Shown: positions 6,206-14,593 of the stretch, one piece after another | Layout: each line of letters starts with the position of its first letter | Position numbering within the stretch: position 1 is the stretch's first letter | Notes under the pieces: model-generated | Seen by the model: the letters and a program-made list of their open reading frames with translations, nothing else | Database searches by the model: none | Told to the model about the DNA's origin: nothing | Program-made: the position numbers and the translations under genes | NCBI GenBank assembly: GCA_035604455.1 | Contig: DATNIM010000039.1 | Span: forward strand, 1-25,137 | DNA: 25,137 nt | Reading direction: 5' to 3' | Source of the DNA: AG25 sp035604455 | Lineage (GTDB): Bacteria; Gemmatimonadota; Gemmatimonadetes; Gemmatimonadales; GWC2-71-9

Positions 6206-8611
6206 ATGGCTGAACACCCGTTGCAGCCCCACGACGTCGCACCGTTCGCACCGGTTGCGGCTGCGATCTCCCCCGCGGACCACATCGAAGAAGAGCCATT
6301 CGACTGGCGCCGCTACGTCCACGTGGCGCAGCGCTACCGCTGGTGGATCCTCTTGCTGACCACGATCGGGTTGGGTGGCGGCGTGCTCGCCTCGCGGCTT
6401 ATGAAACCCAAGTACGCCGCACAGGGCACGGTCTGGATCGAGGTGGGCGACCGCACGCCCGGGACTCAAAGCCAAGGACCGATCCAGTCTCCGGAGCTGC
6501 TCGACGCTGAGGCCTGGCTCGATCTCTTGAAGTCGTATGTCGTCCTCGACGAAGTCGTGAGGACGCAGCACCTGTACCTGCACCCCTCGCCAGCCACGGA
6601 CTTGCCCGCCTTCGCTTCCTTCGAGCTCGCGGAGCGCTACCGGCCGGGCTCCTATCGGGTCGCGGTGGACGCGGACGGGCGGACGTTTACCCTGTCGGCA
6701 GCTGGGGGGGGCATTGTCCAGCGCGGCACGGTGGGCGACTCGGTGGGGACGGGCGTGGGCTTCCTTTGGCTGCCTCCGCGGTCCGCCCTCCGAGCGGGCT
6801 CCACGCTCGCGTTTAGGCTGGCAACTCCTCGCGAGGCGGCCCGCAAGCTCGCCAACGACTTGGGGTCCGAAATAGACCCCAAGGGAAACTTCATGCGCCT
6901 GTCCCTTGAGGGCACCGACGCGGCTCAAATCGCGGCGATCTTGAACGCGGTGATGCAGCGCTACGTGCAGGTCGCGGCGGACCTGAAGCGCGCCAAGCTG
7001 GTCGAGCTGACCAAGATCTTGGATGCCCAGCTCCAGTCGTCTGGGGAAAACCTCCGCAACGCGGAGAACGCGCTCGAAACCTTCCGTGTGCAGACGATCA
7101 CCCTGCCGACGGATCGGGGCACGCCCGTGGCACCCGGGATCGAGTCTACCCACGATCCCGTGTTCACGAACTTCTTCGACTTGAAGATCGAGTTGGACCA
7201 GGCGCGCCGCGACCGGGACGCGCTCCAGCACGTGCTGGCGCAGTTTCCGGACTCGGGCCTTCCGGTCGAAGCTCTAGCGGCTATTCCCGCCGTGGAGAAA
7301 TCGAGCGAACTGAGCGGTGCGCTGCGGGAGCTGGCCACGAAACGCACCGACCTGCGGGCGCTCCGCTATCGCTACACCGATGCCACACCCGCCGTGCAGC
7401 ATCTCGCCGACGAGATCGATACCCTCCAGCGCGCGACCATCCCAGCGCTTGCCGCGGGCCTCGTGGCCGATCTCACGACCCGCGAACAGACGCTGTCGCA
7501 GCGGGTGGATGCCGCGGGCGGGGAGTTGCGCGCGATCCCGAGCCGCGCGATCGAGGAGGCGCGGCTGCGGCGCGAGGTCGCGATTGACGAGAACCTCTAT
7601 ACGACCCTGCAGCAGCGCTACGAGGAGGCGCGCCTCGCGGATGCGAGCAGCATGCCTGACGTGAGCGTGCTGGACGCGGCGGTCGCTCCCGACCAGCCGA
7701 TCAAGAACACGGTTCCGCAGGCGGTACTGTTCGGGCTCCTCGGGGGCCTGGGCCTCGCGCTGGCCGGAGCCGTTCTCATGGATCGGATCGATCCGCGGAT
7801 TCGCTATCCCAACGAGATCACACGGGGTTTCGGTCTGCCGATTCTCGGGGCCCTGCCACACGTCAAGATCGGGAAGAACGGTAAAGCGGCCGGGAGCGCG
7901 TTGGAGAGCCAACCCGTGATCGAAGCGTTGCGAGGGATCCGCTTGAACCTCGTCCACGCGCTGGGGACGTCCGAGCCGCTCGTCGTCACGGTCACGAGTA
8001 CGGGGAGCGGCGATGGCAAGTCGTTCTTGTCCTCGAACCTCGCGTTGACGTTCGGAGACGCGGGGTACAAGACCCTGCTCATCGACGGAGACGTGCGGCG
8101 CGGGGCGCTGCACCGCGTGCTCGGGACGTCCCGCACGCCCGGGCTGACCGAGGTGCTGGCCGGCTCAGCCTCGGCGGAGCAGGTGGTTCAGCCCACGCAA
8201 TACCCGGCGGTGTCCTTCATCGGGAGTGGTACGCGACAGCACAGCTCGCCCGAGCTGCTCGGGTCGCCGACCATGAACGAACTGTTGGCCGCGCTCAAGC
8301 GCCGGTTCCACGTGATTATCGTGGACAGTCCGCCGTTGGGGGCGGGCATTGACCCGTATGTGCTCGGAGCTGCGACGGGGAACTTGCTGCTGGTCCTGCG
8401 GACGGGTGCTACCGACCGTGCGCTCACCCGGGCCCGTCTCGACATGCTCGACCACCTGCCCGTACGCATCGTCGGCGCCGTCCTGAACGACATCCCGGCG
8501 TCAGGCGCGTACTATTACAACTACTATTACAATTATAGTTACGTGCCGGGCTACGCGACGGAGCAGGAGGAGGGGGTTGCGGTGGTCCGCGAGCTACCGA
8601 ACCCCGGGTAG
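6206..8611 (+). CDS. Wzz-type polysaccharide co-polymerase fused to BY-kinase (tyrosine autokinase)
   Basis: An 801-aa inner-membrane protein that sets exopolysaccharide chain length and couples export to tyrosine phosphorylation. Membrane segment 1 lies at about 46-66, after a cytoplasmic N-tail. A long periplasmic region rich in coiled coil follows, then segment 2 at about 504-525 and a cytoplasmic P-loop kinase. The kinase has Walker A GSGDGKS (600-606), Walker A' LLIDGDVRRG (about 624-633) and Walker B VIIVDSPP (about 702-709). The C-terminal tail has nine tyrosines within 15 residues (about 769-783), the autophosphorylation cluster. ATG 6206 was chosen because it opens a normal Wzz N-terminus; GGGAG lies upstream at a rather long spacing. 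The upstream open extension overlaps the regulator and is not credible. It works with the SLBB export protein at 11966. Confidence 0.94.
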   Translation: MAEHPLQPHDVAPFAPVAAAISPADHIEEEPFDWRRYVHVAQRYRWWILLLTTIGLGGGVLASRLMKPKYAAQGTVWIEVGDRTPGTQSQGPIQSPELLDAEAWLDLLKSYVVLDEVVRTQHLYLHPSPATDLPAFASFELAERYRPGSYRVAVDADGRTFTLSAAGGGIVQRGTVGDSVGTGVGFLWLPPRSALRAGSTLAFRLATPREAARKLANDLGSEIDPKGNFMRLSLEGTDAAQIAAILNAVMQRYVQVAADLKRAKLVELTKILDAQLQSSGENLRNAENALETFRVQTITLPTDRGTPVAPGIESTHDPVFTNFFDLKIELDQARRDRDALQHVLAQFPDSGLPVEALAAIPAVEKSSELSGALRELATKRTDLRALRYRYTDATPAVQHLADEIDTLQRATIPALAAGLVADLTTREQTLSQRVDAAGGELRAIPSRAIEEARLRREVAIDENLYTTLQQRYEEARLADASSMPDVSVLDAAVAPDQPIKNTVPQAVLFGLLGGLGLALAGAVLMDRIDPRIRYPNEITRGFGLPILGALPHVKIGKNGKAAGSALESQPVIEALRGIRLNLVHALGTSEPLVVTVTSTGSGDGKSFLSSNLALTFGDAGYKTLLIDGDVRRGALHRVLGTSRTPGLTEVLAGSASAEQVVQPTQYPAVSFIGSGTRQHSSPELLGSPTMNELLAALKRRFHVIIVDSPPLGAGIDPYVLGAATGNLLLVLRTGATDRALTRARLDMLDHLPVRIVGAVLNDIPASGAYYYNYYYNYSYVPGYATEQEEGVAVVRELPNPG

Positions 8612-8612
8612 C

Positions 8613-9518
8613 TTAGGAGAGGACCGAGGGCTCTTCGTAGCGATAAATGCGCTGGCCGTTACCCCGGGTACGCGCGACCTTCAAGGCGCTCGTCGCGCGC
8701 ATGAGGAGTTCGCTCGGGTCGACGGGAGTCGAATGTAGGTCCGTCACCGCTTCATACCCTGCGCGAATTGACGGAACGGTCGGGCTCGCGGGCCCAGACT
8801 CTCCGAGCGCTTGCATCAACCGCTCGGCTAGCTTTACCGCCGCCGGTGCGTCGGTGGCCGGCGCGATCACGGCGAATTCGGCAGGCCCCAGCTGACCAAT
8901 GGCATCCGACACCCGCCCCAGCTTGCGGAGCTTCCGCGCGAGCACCGTCGGGTCCTGACCAGCGGCGCTCGCCGATTCGGCCCCGAACACGACACAGGCA
9001 AGCGGCGTGTGTTTCCGCACGGCGTCGGCGCCGATCTCTCGGGCGCGCCGCGCCAGGCCACGCATGTTGTACAGGCCCGTGTCGGGATCGACCAGGCCCT
9101 CTTCGCGCGCGTGGTCGGCTTCGAGCTTGCCTTGTACGTACGCTTCCAGACGCAGCAGCAGTTCCTCCGCATCCACGGGGAGAGTGAGAAGTTCCCACGC
9201 CCCGGCGCGCAACGCGGCCAGCTTCTCCTGCTTGGTTGGAGGCCCCGAGGTGAGCATCAGGATCGGCGTGCCCCTGGAAATCCGCGGGTCCTCGCGCAGG
9301 AGGTGGCACACCTCCATCCCGTCGGCATCCGGGAGGTGGGTGTCGAGCAGGATCAAGTCGGGCTGCGTGCGCCGCGCCCGGTCCAAGGCTTGGCGCCCGG
9401 AATAGGCGTGCAGCACCGCGTAGCCGTTCGGTGCGAGGATGCTTTCCAGCGACCGGCTTGACCACTCCTGTCCACTGGCGACCAGCGTTAGGGGCGCCCG
9501 TCCAGAAGCGGGATCCAT
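8613..9518 (-). CDS. Response regulator with degenerate receiver and degenerate GGDEF domain
   Basis: A 301-aa cytoplasmic protein. The N-terminal receiver keeps the acceptor Asp59 (LILLDTHLPDADGMEV) but lacks the usual acidic pair at the start (ASGQEW instead). It also lacks the conserved Lys before Pro114 (LTLPVD). The C-terminal half begins like a diguanylate cyclase (GLVDPDTGLYN, 141-151) but has LGPAEF (210-215) where GGDEF/GGEEF should be, so it is unlikely to make c-di-GMP. It may bind a nucleotide or partner instead. ATG 9518 has AGGAG about four bases upstream; longer starts (ATG 9560, TTG 9581) lack such a site. It ends one base past the convergent Wzz/BY-kinase stop, which suggests a role in the same EPS system. 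Confidence 0.85.
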   Translation of the reverse strand: MDPASGRAPLTLVASGQEWSSRSLESILAPNGYAVLHAYSGRQALDRARRTQPDLILLDTHLPDADGMEVCHLLREDPRISRGTPILMLTSGPPTKQEKLAALRAGAWELLTLPVDAEELLLRLEAYVQGKLEADHAREEGLVDPDTGLYNMRGLARRAREIGADAVRKHTPLACVVFGAESASAAGQDPTVLARKLRKLGRVSDAIGQLGPAEFAVIAPATDAPAAVKLAERLMQALGESGPASPTVPSIRAGYEAVTDLHSTPVDPSELLMRATSALKVARTRGNGQRIYRYEEPSVLS

Positions 9519-9842
9519 GAGTCTCCTGTCCGAAGGGGCAGCCACACCCGTGTTCAACATGGCGAGGCGACGATTCTCCAAAGGGTCCGCCTAAAAACGT
9601 CGCAGGAGTCGTGCGCGCGTCGGCGTAGCCCTATCTCCTTATGTAACAATGTAATAACAGTTCTCAACTCTGTGCCAGCGCTGCACGCCGCCCACACTAG
9701 CGGCAGTCTTGGTGCACACGCGCAACGCCATGCGCCGCGCTGCCCTACGGGTCGCGCAGTCGGGCGGCCCATCCACCGCACCGGCCCGCGTCCGCGGTGC
9801 TCCGCAGCCTTGGCCTCATTCTTGTATCAGCATCCCACCGCC
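9519..9842. other. Intergenic region between divergent regulator and zinc-ribbon/glmS genes
   Basis: No convincing gene. It holds an unusually AT-rich patch (about 9631-9671, including TATGTAACAATGTAATAAC) in otherwise GC-rich DNA, probably the core promoter area for one or both divergent genes. TTGAGA followed about 16-17 bases later by TACATA on the minus strand is a possible sigma-70-type promoter for the receiver-GGDEF gene. The plus-strand promoter for the glmS operon could not be placed with confidence. Confidence 0.5.
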
Positions 9843-10094
9843 ATGCGCTGCGATCGCTGCTCTACCGGGATGGTGCCTGATACCGCGGTACCTGAGCCCG
9901 TCCCACACGCCGTCGTCAACGGGCCTGAGTCGGGGAGCCCGGGTCACGGCGCCGCCGCGCGTTGTTCGGTGTGCGGCCGCGTGATCGAGGCGGACGAACC
10001 GTGGCAGGCGCTGTTGCGAACCCTCAGCCAGCTCGCGCGGTTCGGACTTGATTCAGAAGGCCGCCCCTTGCTTGAGCCCGCGTCGGAGGACTGA
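9843..10094 (+). CDS. Small protein with two CxxC pairs (zinc-ribbon-like), unknown function
   Basis: An 83-aa protein not recognised as a known family. It begins MRCDRC (Cys3, Cys6) and has a second pair CSVCG (Cys41, Cys44), a typical arrangement for one structural zinc. A low-complexity Pro/Gly/Ala linker lies between, and a short predicted helical tail follows. There is no signal peptide, so it should be cytoplasmic. The frame stays open upstream to 9672, but that part has no protein-like character; ATG 9843 places the first CxxC at the very N-terminus. Its stop is six bases before the glmS ATG, so it is probably co-transcribed and perhaps coupled with glmS. Being real is likely but not certain; the function cannot be inferred. 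Confidence 0.62.
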   Translation: MRCDRCSTGMVPDTAVPEPVPHAVVNGPESGSPGHGAAARCSVCGRVIEADEPWQALLRTLSQLARFGLDSEGRPLLEPASED

Positions 10095-10100
10095 TCGGAC

Positions 10101-11933
10101 ATGTGCGGAATCGTGGGCTGTATCGGTGCGGGGTGGCGCGACGCGGTGCCGCTGCTGATCGATGGGTTGCGACGGCTGGAATATCGCGGCTATGACTCGG
10201 CCGGCATCGCGGTGCAGGGCGGGCAGGGACTCGCGACACGGAAGGTCGCGGGCCGGGTTCAGCGACTGGCCGATTCGCTCACTCAGCTCCCCCTCCACGG
10301 GTCGTGCGGCATCGCGCACACGCGATGGGCCACGCACGGGGCGCCGAACCACCGAAACGCGCATCCCCATGTCGACTGCAGCGGCCTGTTTGCCCTGGTC
10401 CACAACGGAATCATTGAGAACGCCGACGCCCTCAAGGTGATGCTCGAGCGGTCGGGACACCGGTTCGAGACAGACACCGACACCGAGGTGCTCGCGCACT
10501 TGGTCGAAGCCGCCCCGGGCACAACACTCGAGCACAAGGTGATGGCCGCCCTCGCGCACGTAGAGGGGACCTACGGCCTCGCGGTGCTGTCCGAGGCCGA
10601 GCCGCAGAAGCTGGTGGTGGCGCGCCGGGGTTCCCCGGTGCTGCTCGGGATCGGGGACAACGAACTGTTCGTCGCCTCAGACGCTGCCGCGTTGCTCGAG
10701 CACACCCGATCGGTGGTGTATCTCGAGGACGGTGACGTCGCCGTGCTCGAGCCAAGCGGGTATCGGATCCTCGACCACGAGGACCGCGTCCAGGCGCGGC
10801 CGGTGGATGAGATCGACTGGGATCTCGGTGCGATCGAACTGGGCGACCAGGCGCATTTCATGCTCAAAGAGATTCACGAACAGTCCGAGACGGTCCTCAG
10901 TACGCTCCGCGGCCGGCTGGTCCACGAGGACGGAGCCGCCCGGCTCAATGGGCTGAATCTCTCGCCCGAGGACTGTGCCCGCATCCAAGGGATCACCATC
11001 GTGGCATGCGGCACGTCGTGGCACGCGAGTCTCGTGGGTCGCGAGATCATCGAGGAACTCGCCCGAATCCCGGTGCGCGTCGAGTATGCGTCCGAATACC
11101 GCTATCGGCGCCAGCTGTCGGGCGCCGGTACGCTCACCGTAGCGATCTCGCAGTCCGGTGAGACCGCGGACACGCTGGAAGCGATGCGGGCGGCGCGTGC
11201 CGCGGGCTCGCGGGTCGTGGGGATCGTCAACGTGGTGGGGAGCACGATCGCGCGGGAGGCGGACGGAGGCATCTACCTTCATGCGGGTCCCGAAGTGGGC
11301 GTCGCGTCCACCAAAGCGTTCACCTCGCAGATCACTGCGCTGTTGCTGCTCGGGTTGTATCTCGGCCGTCAGCGCGACATCTCGCTCGAGCAGGGCCGGG
11401 AGCTGGTCAACGGGATCACCAAGCTGCCCGACCTGATTCGGTGCACGCTCGAGCTCGAATCCCAGGTTGAGGCCTTGGCGCAAGAGTTCGCGGACGCGCC
11501 CAACGTTCTCTATCTCGGCCGCGGCGTGAACTTCCCCGTAGCGCTCGAAGGCGCGCTCAAATTGAAGGAGATCAGCTACATCCACGCCGAGGGGTATCCG
11601 GCGGCGGAGATGAAGCATGGCCCCATCGCCCTGATCGACGAGAACATGCCGGTCGTCTTTGTGGCGCCCGAAGGCCACGTCTACCAGAAGGTCCTGTCGA
11701 ACATGCAGGAGGTCAGGGCCCGGGGCGGCCGGATCATTGCGATTACGAGCGCCGGCAACGGCGACCTCGGGAGCTTGGTCGACCATCAGCTTCGCGTACC
11801 GGCCTGCCGCGAGCTCTTGTCGCCCGTTCTCACCGTGATTCCCTTGCAGCTGCTTGCGTATCACATCGCGGTGCTTCGTGGGTGCGATGTGGACCGTCCC
11901 CGTAACCTCGCAAAGAGCGTCACGGTAGAGTAG
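10101..11933 (+). CDS. glmS: Glutamine-fructose-6-phosphate aminotransferase (isomerizing)
   Basis: Makes glucosamine-6-phosphate from fructose-6-phosphate and glutamine, the entry to UDP-GlcNAc for peptidoglycan and for this polysaccharide. At 610 aa it is essentially the length of the E. coli enzyme. The N-terminal glutaminase domain starts MCGIVG, with Cys2 as nucleophile after Met removal, and has RRLEYRGYDSAGI and AHTRWATHG. Two SIS sugar-isomerase domains follow (about 285-610), with ACGTSWHAS, SQSGETADT, HAEGYPAAEMKHGPIALID and the conserved end RNLAKSVTVE carrying the catalytic Lys. A GGAGGA lies eleven bases before the ATG. It sits behind the zinc-ribbon gene and 32 nt ahead of the export gene, in an operon with wecB, so EPS supply may be its main job. 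No glmS ribozyme was seen. Confidence 0.98.
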   Translation: MCGIVGCIGAGWRDAVPLLIDGLRRLEYRGYDSAGIAVQGGQGLATRKVAGRVQRLADSLTQLPLHGSCGIAHTRWATHGAPNHRNAHPHVDCSGLFALVHNGIIENADALKVMLERSGHRFETDTDTEVLAHLVEAAPGTTLEHKVMAALAHVEGTYGLAVLSEAEPQKLVVARRGSPVLLGIGDNELFVASDAAALLEHTRSVVYLEDGDVAVLEPSGYRILDHEDRVQARPVDEIDWDLGAIELGDQAHFMLKEIHEQSETVLSTLRGRLVHEDGAARLNGLNLSPEDCARIQGITIVACGTSWHASLVGREIIEELARIPVRVEYASEYRYRRQLSGAGTLTVAISQSGETADTLEAMRAARAAGSRVVGIVNVVGSTIAREADGGIYLHAGPEVGVASTKAFTSQITALLLLGLYLGRQRDISLEQGRELVNGITKLPDLIRCTLELESQVEALAQEFADAPNVLYLGRGVNFPVALEGALKLKEISYIHAEGYPAAEMKHGPIALIDENMPVVFVAPEGHVYQKVLSNMQEVRARGGRIIAITSAGNGDLGSLVDHQLRVPACRELLSPVLTVIPLQLLAYHIAVLRGCDVDRPRNLAKSVTVE

Positions 11934-11965
11934 CGGGGACTGTTGCAGTTCCCTATCGTTCGATC

Positions 11966-12754
11966 ATGATCCGGTCGGTCCGCGTCGCTTTGGCGGCGGC
12001 GTTGTGCGGCCTTGGGGCCGCTAGGATGTGCGCTGCGCAGCAAAGTGACTGGGAGGCGACCCATGTCCAGATGTCGCGGGCCGCTCTCGAGGACTTGCTC
12101 CAGCGCCTCGACGAGTCGGCGCATTCGACGGCCTACAGCAGCGCCATGCGCGCCCACGCGGTCAGCGAGGCCGCCGGGGTGCGCGCCCGGCTGGCCGACG
12201 GCGACTTCCAGACCGGGGATCGGGTGGCCCTGCGAGTCGACGGCGAGCAGGAGCTGACCGACACGTTTACGGTCACGGCCGATCGGACCCTGATGCTCCC
12301 GGTCGTGGGCTCGGTTCCCCTCGCCGGGGTGCTGCACTCCGAGCTTGAGACGCGGCTTCGCGATGTCATCTCCAAGTACGTACGGGGAGCCGTGGTCCAC
12401 GCCCGCTCGCTGATCCGGGTGGCCATCCTCGGAGAGGTCGGGCGCCCGGGGTTCTATACGCTCCCGAGCGAGAGTCTCGTAGGCGACGCGCTCATGCTGG
12501 CGGGTGGCCCGACGCACGACGCCAAGGTGCGCGAGGTGCGCATCATGCGCGGCGACGACGAAGTGTGGGACGGACCGGCTCTGCAGGACGCCATCACCAC
12601 AGGCAAGACCCTCGACGAAATCAGTCTCATCGCGGGCGACCGTATCGAGATGCCGAAGTCGAGCAGTGGACTCTTCTCGGGCAACGGCTTGTTCGTGGCG
12701 TCCTCGCTGTTGGGCCTGCTCGGCACGATCTACGGTCTCGTGAAGCTGTTCTAG
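11966..12754 (+). CDS. Polysaccharide export protein (Poly_export/SLBB, Wza-like)
   Basis: A 262-aa exported protein with an N-terminal signal sequence (about 1-24, VRVALAAALCGLGAARMCAAQ). No good lipobox surrounds Cys22, so signal peptidase I processing is likelier than lipidation. The Poly_export domain (about 76-145) contains GDFQTGDRVALRV and DRTLMLPVVGSVPLAG. One SLBB domain follows (about 148-220), with IRVAILGEVGRPGFYTLPSE and GDALMLAGGPTHDAKVREV. A hydrophobic C-terminal helix (about 240-262) could anchor or cross the outer membrane, as the C-terminal helix of Wza does. It has one SLBB, fewer than Wza. It should form the outer-membrane channel working with the Wzz/BY-kinase at 6206. 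The gene lies between glmS and wecB, five bases before wecB. Confidence 0.93.
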   Translation: MIRSVRVALAAALCGLGAARMCAAQQSDWEATHVQMSRAALEDLLQRLDESAHSTAYSSAMRAHAVSEAAGVRARLADGDFQTGDRVALRVDGEQELTDTFTVTADRTLMLPVVGSVPLAGVLHSELETRLRDVISKYVRGAVVHARSLIRVAILGEVGRPGFYTLPSESLVGDALMLAGGPTHDAKVREVRIMRGDDEVWDGPALQDAITTGKTLDEISLIAGDRIEMPKSSSGLFSGNGLFVASSLLGLLGTIYGLVKLF

Positions 12755-12759
12755 GCGTC

Positions 12760-13845
12760 GTGGCATCCGCCGTGGTGTCGGTCGTTGGGGCTCGGCCCAA
12801 CTTCATGAAGCTTGCACCGGTCGCTCGGGCGTTGGCCCGACGACCCGACGTGCGTCATGCGATCGTCCATACCGGGCAGCACTACAATGCCGACATGTCG
12901 GCCGCGTTTTTCCGGGATCTTGGCCTCCCCGAGCCGACCGCCCACCTCGACGTGGGCTCTGGCTCGCACGCCCAGCAGACCGCCGCGATCATGCAACGCT
13001 TCGAGCCGGTGCTGCTCGACCTCAAGCCCGACATCGTACTGGTCTATGGAGACGTGAATTCGACCGTTGCGGCGGCGCTCGTAGCCGCGAAGTTGGGCAT
13101 GCGCGTGGGCCACGTCGAAGCGGGGTTGCGAAGCCGGGATTGGTCGATGCCCGAGGAGGTCAACCGGGTGGTCACCGATCGGCTGTCGGACGTGCTGTTT
13201 GCGCCCTCTCGCGATGCGGTGGCGAACCTCGCGGCGGAAGGGGTACCAGCCGAGCGGATCGAGTTCGTGGGGAACGTGATGATCGACTCGCTCGTGGAGC
13301 TCTTGCCCGAGGCACGGCGCACGAATGGAGACTCGACGAAGGAGGGGACCTACGTCCTCGCCACGCTGCATCGACCGGCCAACGTCGACGTCCCGGCCAC
13401 CATGCGCGAGGTGCTCGGCGCGCTGGACGACGTCGCCAAGCAGCATCCCGTGGTGTTCCCGGTTCACCCGCGCACCCGCGCCCGGATGCGGGAGGCGGGG
13501 TGGGTGCCTGCCTCTGCGGACTTGAGACTCCTCGATCCCGTGTCGTACATCGAGATGCTCCGGCTCACTTTGGGGGCGGGGCTCGTCATCACCGATTCCG
13601 GTGGCGTTCAGGAAGAGACGACGTTTCTCGGGGTGCCGTGCCTCACCGTTCGACCGAACACGGAGCGCCCCATCACGTGCACCGAAGGTACGAACCGTCT
13701 TGTGACGGCCGATCGCGCGGCGATCCGCGCGGCGGCGCAGGCGAGCTGGGGTCGCGGCCGCCGAGCCGTCACGATCGAGCGATGGGACGGAGCTACGGGC
13801 GAGCGCATCGCCGCCGTGATCTGCGACGGCGCACGCTTCGAGTAG
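12760..13845 (+). CDS. wecB: UDP-N-acetylglucosamine 2-epimerase (non-hydrolysing)
   Basis: A 361-aa cytoplasmic enzyme that interconverts UDP-GlcNAc and UDP-ManNAc, providing ManNAc for surface polysaccharide. Family signatures run through the sequence: GARPNFMK at the N-terminus, HTGQHYNADMS, GDVNST (Asp98), GHVEAGLRS (Glu120), MPEEVNRVVTDRLSD (Glu132/133), TLHRPANVD (His204), TDSGGVQEET and RPNTERPIT. All residues known to matter in WecB-type enzymes appear present. GTG 12760 is used because the protein then begins one residue before the conserved first strand; it lies five bases after the export gene stop. UDP-GlcNAc made downstream of GlmS in the same operon is its substrate. No wecC dehydrogenase is in the window. 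Confidence 0.95.
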   Translation: MASAVVSVVGARPNFMKLAPVARALARRPDVRHAIVHTGQHYNADMSAAFFRDLGLPEPTAHLDVGSGSHAQQTAAIMQRFEPVLLDLKPDIVLVYGDVNSTVAAALVAAKLGMRVGHVEAGLRSRDWSMPEEVNRVVTDRLSDVLFAPSRDAVANLAAEGVPAERIEFVGNVMIDSLVELLPEARRTNGDSTKEGTYVLATLHRPANVDVPATMREVLGALDDVAKQHPVVFPVHPRTRARMREAGWVPASADLRLLDPVSYIEMLRLTLGAGLVITDSGGVQEETTFLGVPCLTVRPNTERPITCTEGTNRLVTADRAAIRAAAQASWGRGRRAVTIERWDGATGERIAAVICDGARFE

Positions 13846-13893
13846 GGATCGCTGATATCGTCAGGTGGGGAAGTCTCAAGAGATGAGGCGCAG

Positions 13894-14589
13894 ATGACCC
13901 TGTGGTACGACTTGAAGCAGGCTGCCAAGCCGGTCGTCGGCTCGTTGCTCAACAGCGACAGGATACGGCGCTACGCGCTGATAGCGGCGTACCTGCCGAA
14001 ATTCCACGCGTGGTGTGCCGCGCACCCGTGCGAGCGCTTTGCCAGCCGAGATCTCCTATTCGACGCCGTACTGCAGGCGACGGGAGTCGATGCCCAACTC
14101 ACCTACTTAGAGTTCGGCGTGTTCCAAGGGTATTCGTTGCGCTGGTGGGTGGAGCACGCGAAGCACGCCGGTGCGACGTTCGTGGGGTTCGACACCTTCA
14201 CCGGACTCCCCGAAGATTGGACCGACGACAGCCCCAAAGGCACGTATTCGACCAATGGCCAGCCGCCCGACATTCCGGATCCCCGGTGCACGTTCGTCGT
14301 CGGCCTCATCCAGGACACCTTGCCTCGGTATCTGCGTGATCACCCGGTGCGCCACCCGCTCGTCGTGCATTTCGATGCGGATCTCTACAGCGCCGCGCTC
14401 TTCACGCTGGTGACTCTCGCGCCGATCTTTCGGCCGGGAGACATCCTGATGCTGGACGAATTCGGGGACTACGCTCACGAATTTCGTGCCTTCGACGACA
14501 CGCAGAACGCCTATCCCATCAATTGGGAAGTCCTCGGGCAGAACGATCAGTTCTCGCCATTCTGGCGAGTCGCCCTGCGGGTGAGATGA
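13894..14589 (+). CDS. TylF/MycF-like SAM-dependent methyltransferase
   Basis: A 231-aa class I methyltransferase. The SAM-binding strand is YLEFGVFQGYSL (71-82), followed by the acidic strand VGFDTFTGLPEDW (97-109). The HFDADLYSA motif (159-167) and Asp188 in MLDEFGDY supply the metal ligands typical of the Mg-dependent macrocin/mycinamicin sugar O-methyltransferases. Members in EPS clusters are thought to methylate sugars. The gene starts at ATG 13894 with GAGG about five bases upstream, 48 nt after wecB, and stops four bases before the oxidase-like gene, so the two are tightly linked. The acceptor could be the polysaccharide, but the short peptide further down is another possible target. 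The substrate is unknown. Confidence 0.85.
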   Translation: MTLWYDLKQAAKPVVGSLLNSDRIRRYALIAAYLPKFHAWCAAHPCERFASRDLLFDAVLQATGVDAQLTYLEFGVFQGYSLRWWVEHAKHAGATFVGFDTFTGLPEDWTDDSPKGTYSTNGQPPDIPDPRCTFVVGLIQDTLPRYLRDHPVRHPLVVHFDADLYSAALFTLVTLAPIFRPGDILMLDEFGDYAHEFRAFDDTQNAYPINWEVLGQNDQFSPFWRVALRVR

Positions 14590-14593
14590 GAGG

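Noticed and set aside
9662..9677. TGGCACA on the minus strand, a perfect -24 element before the receiver-GGDEF gene
   Set aside because: The -12 GC is absent at the required spacing (TTGAG one base too close).
9811..9826. TGGCCTCATTCTTGTA, sigma-54-like site before the zinc-ribbon gene
   Set aside because: The nearly invariant -12 GC is GT, and the start would lie only a few bases before the ATG.
10677..11864. 395-aa minus-strand open frame opposite glmS
   Set aside because: Shadow of glmS; no recognisable motif.
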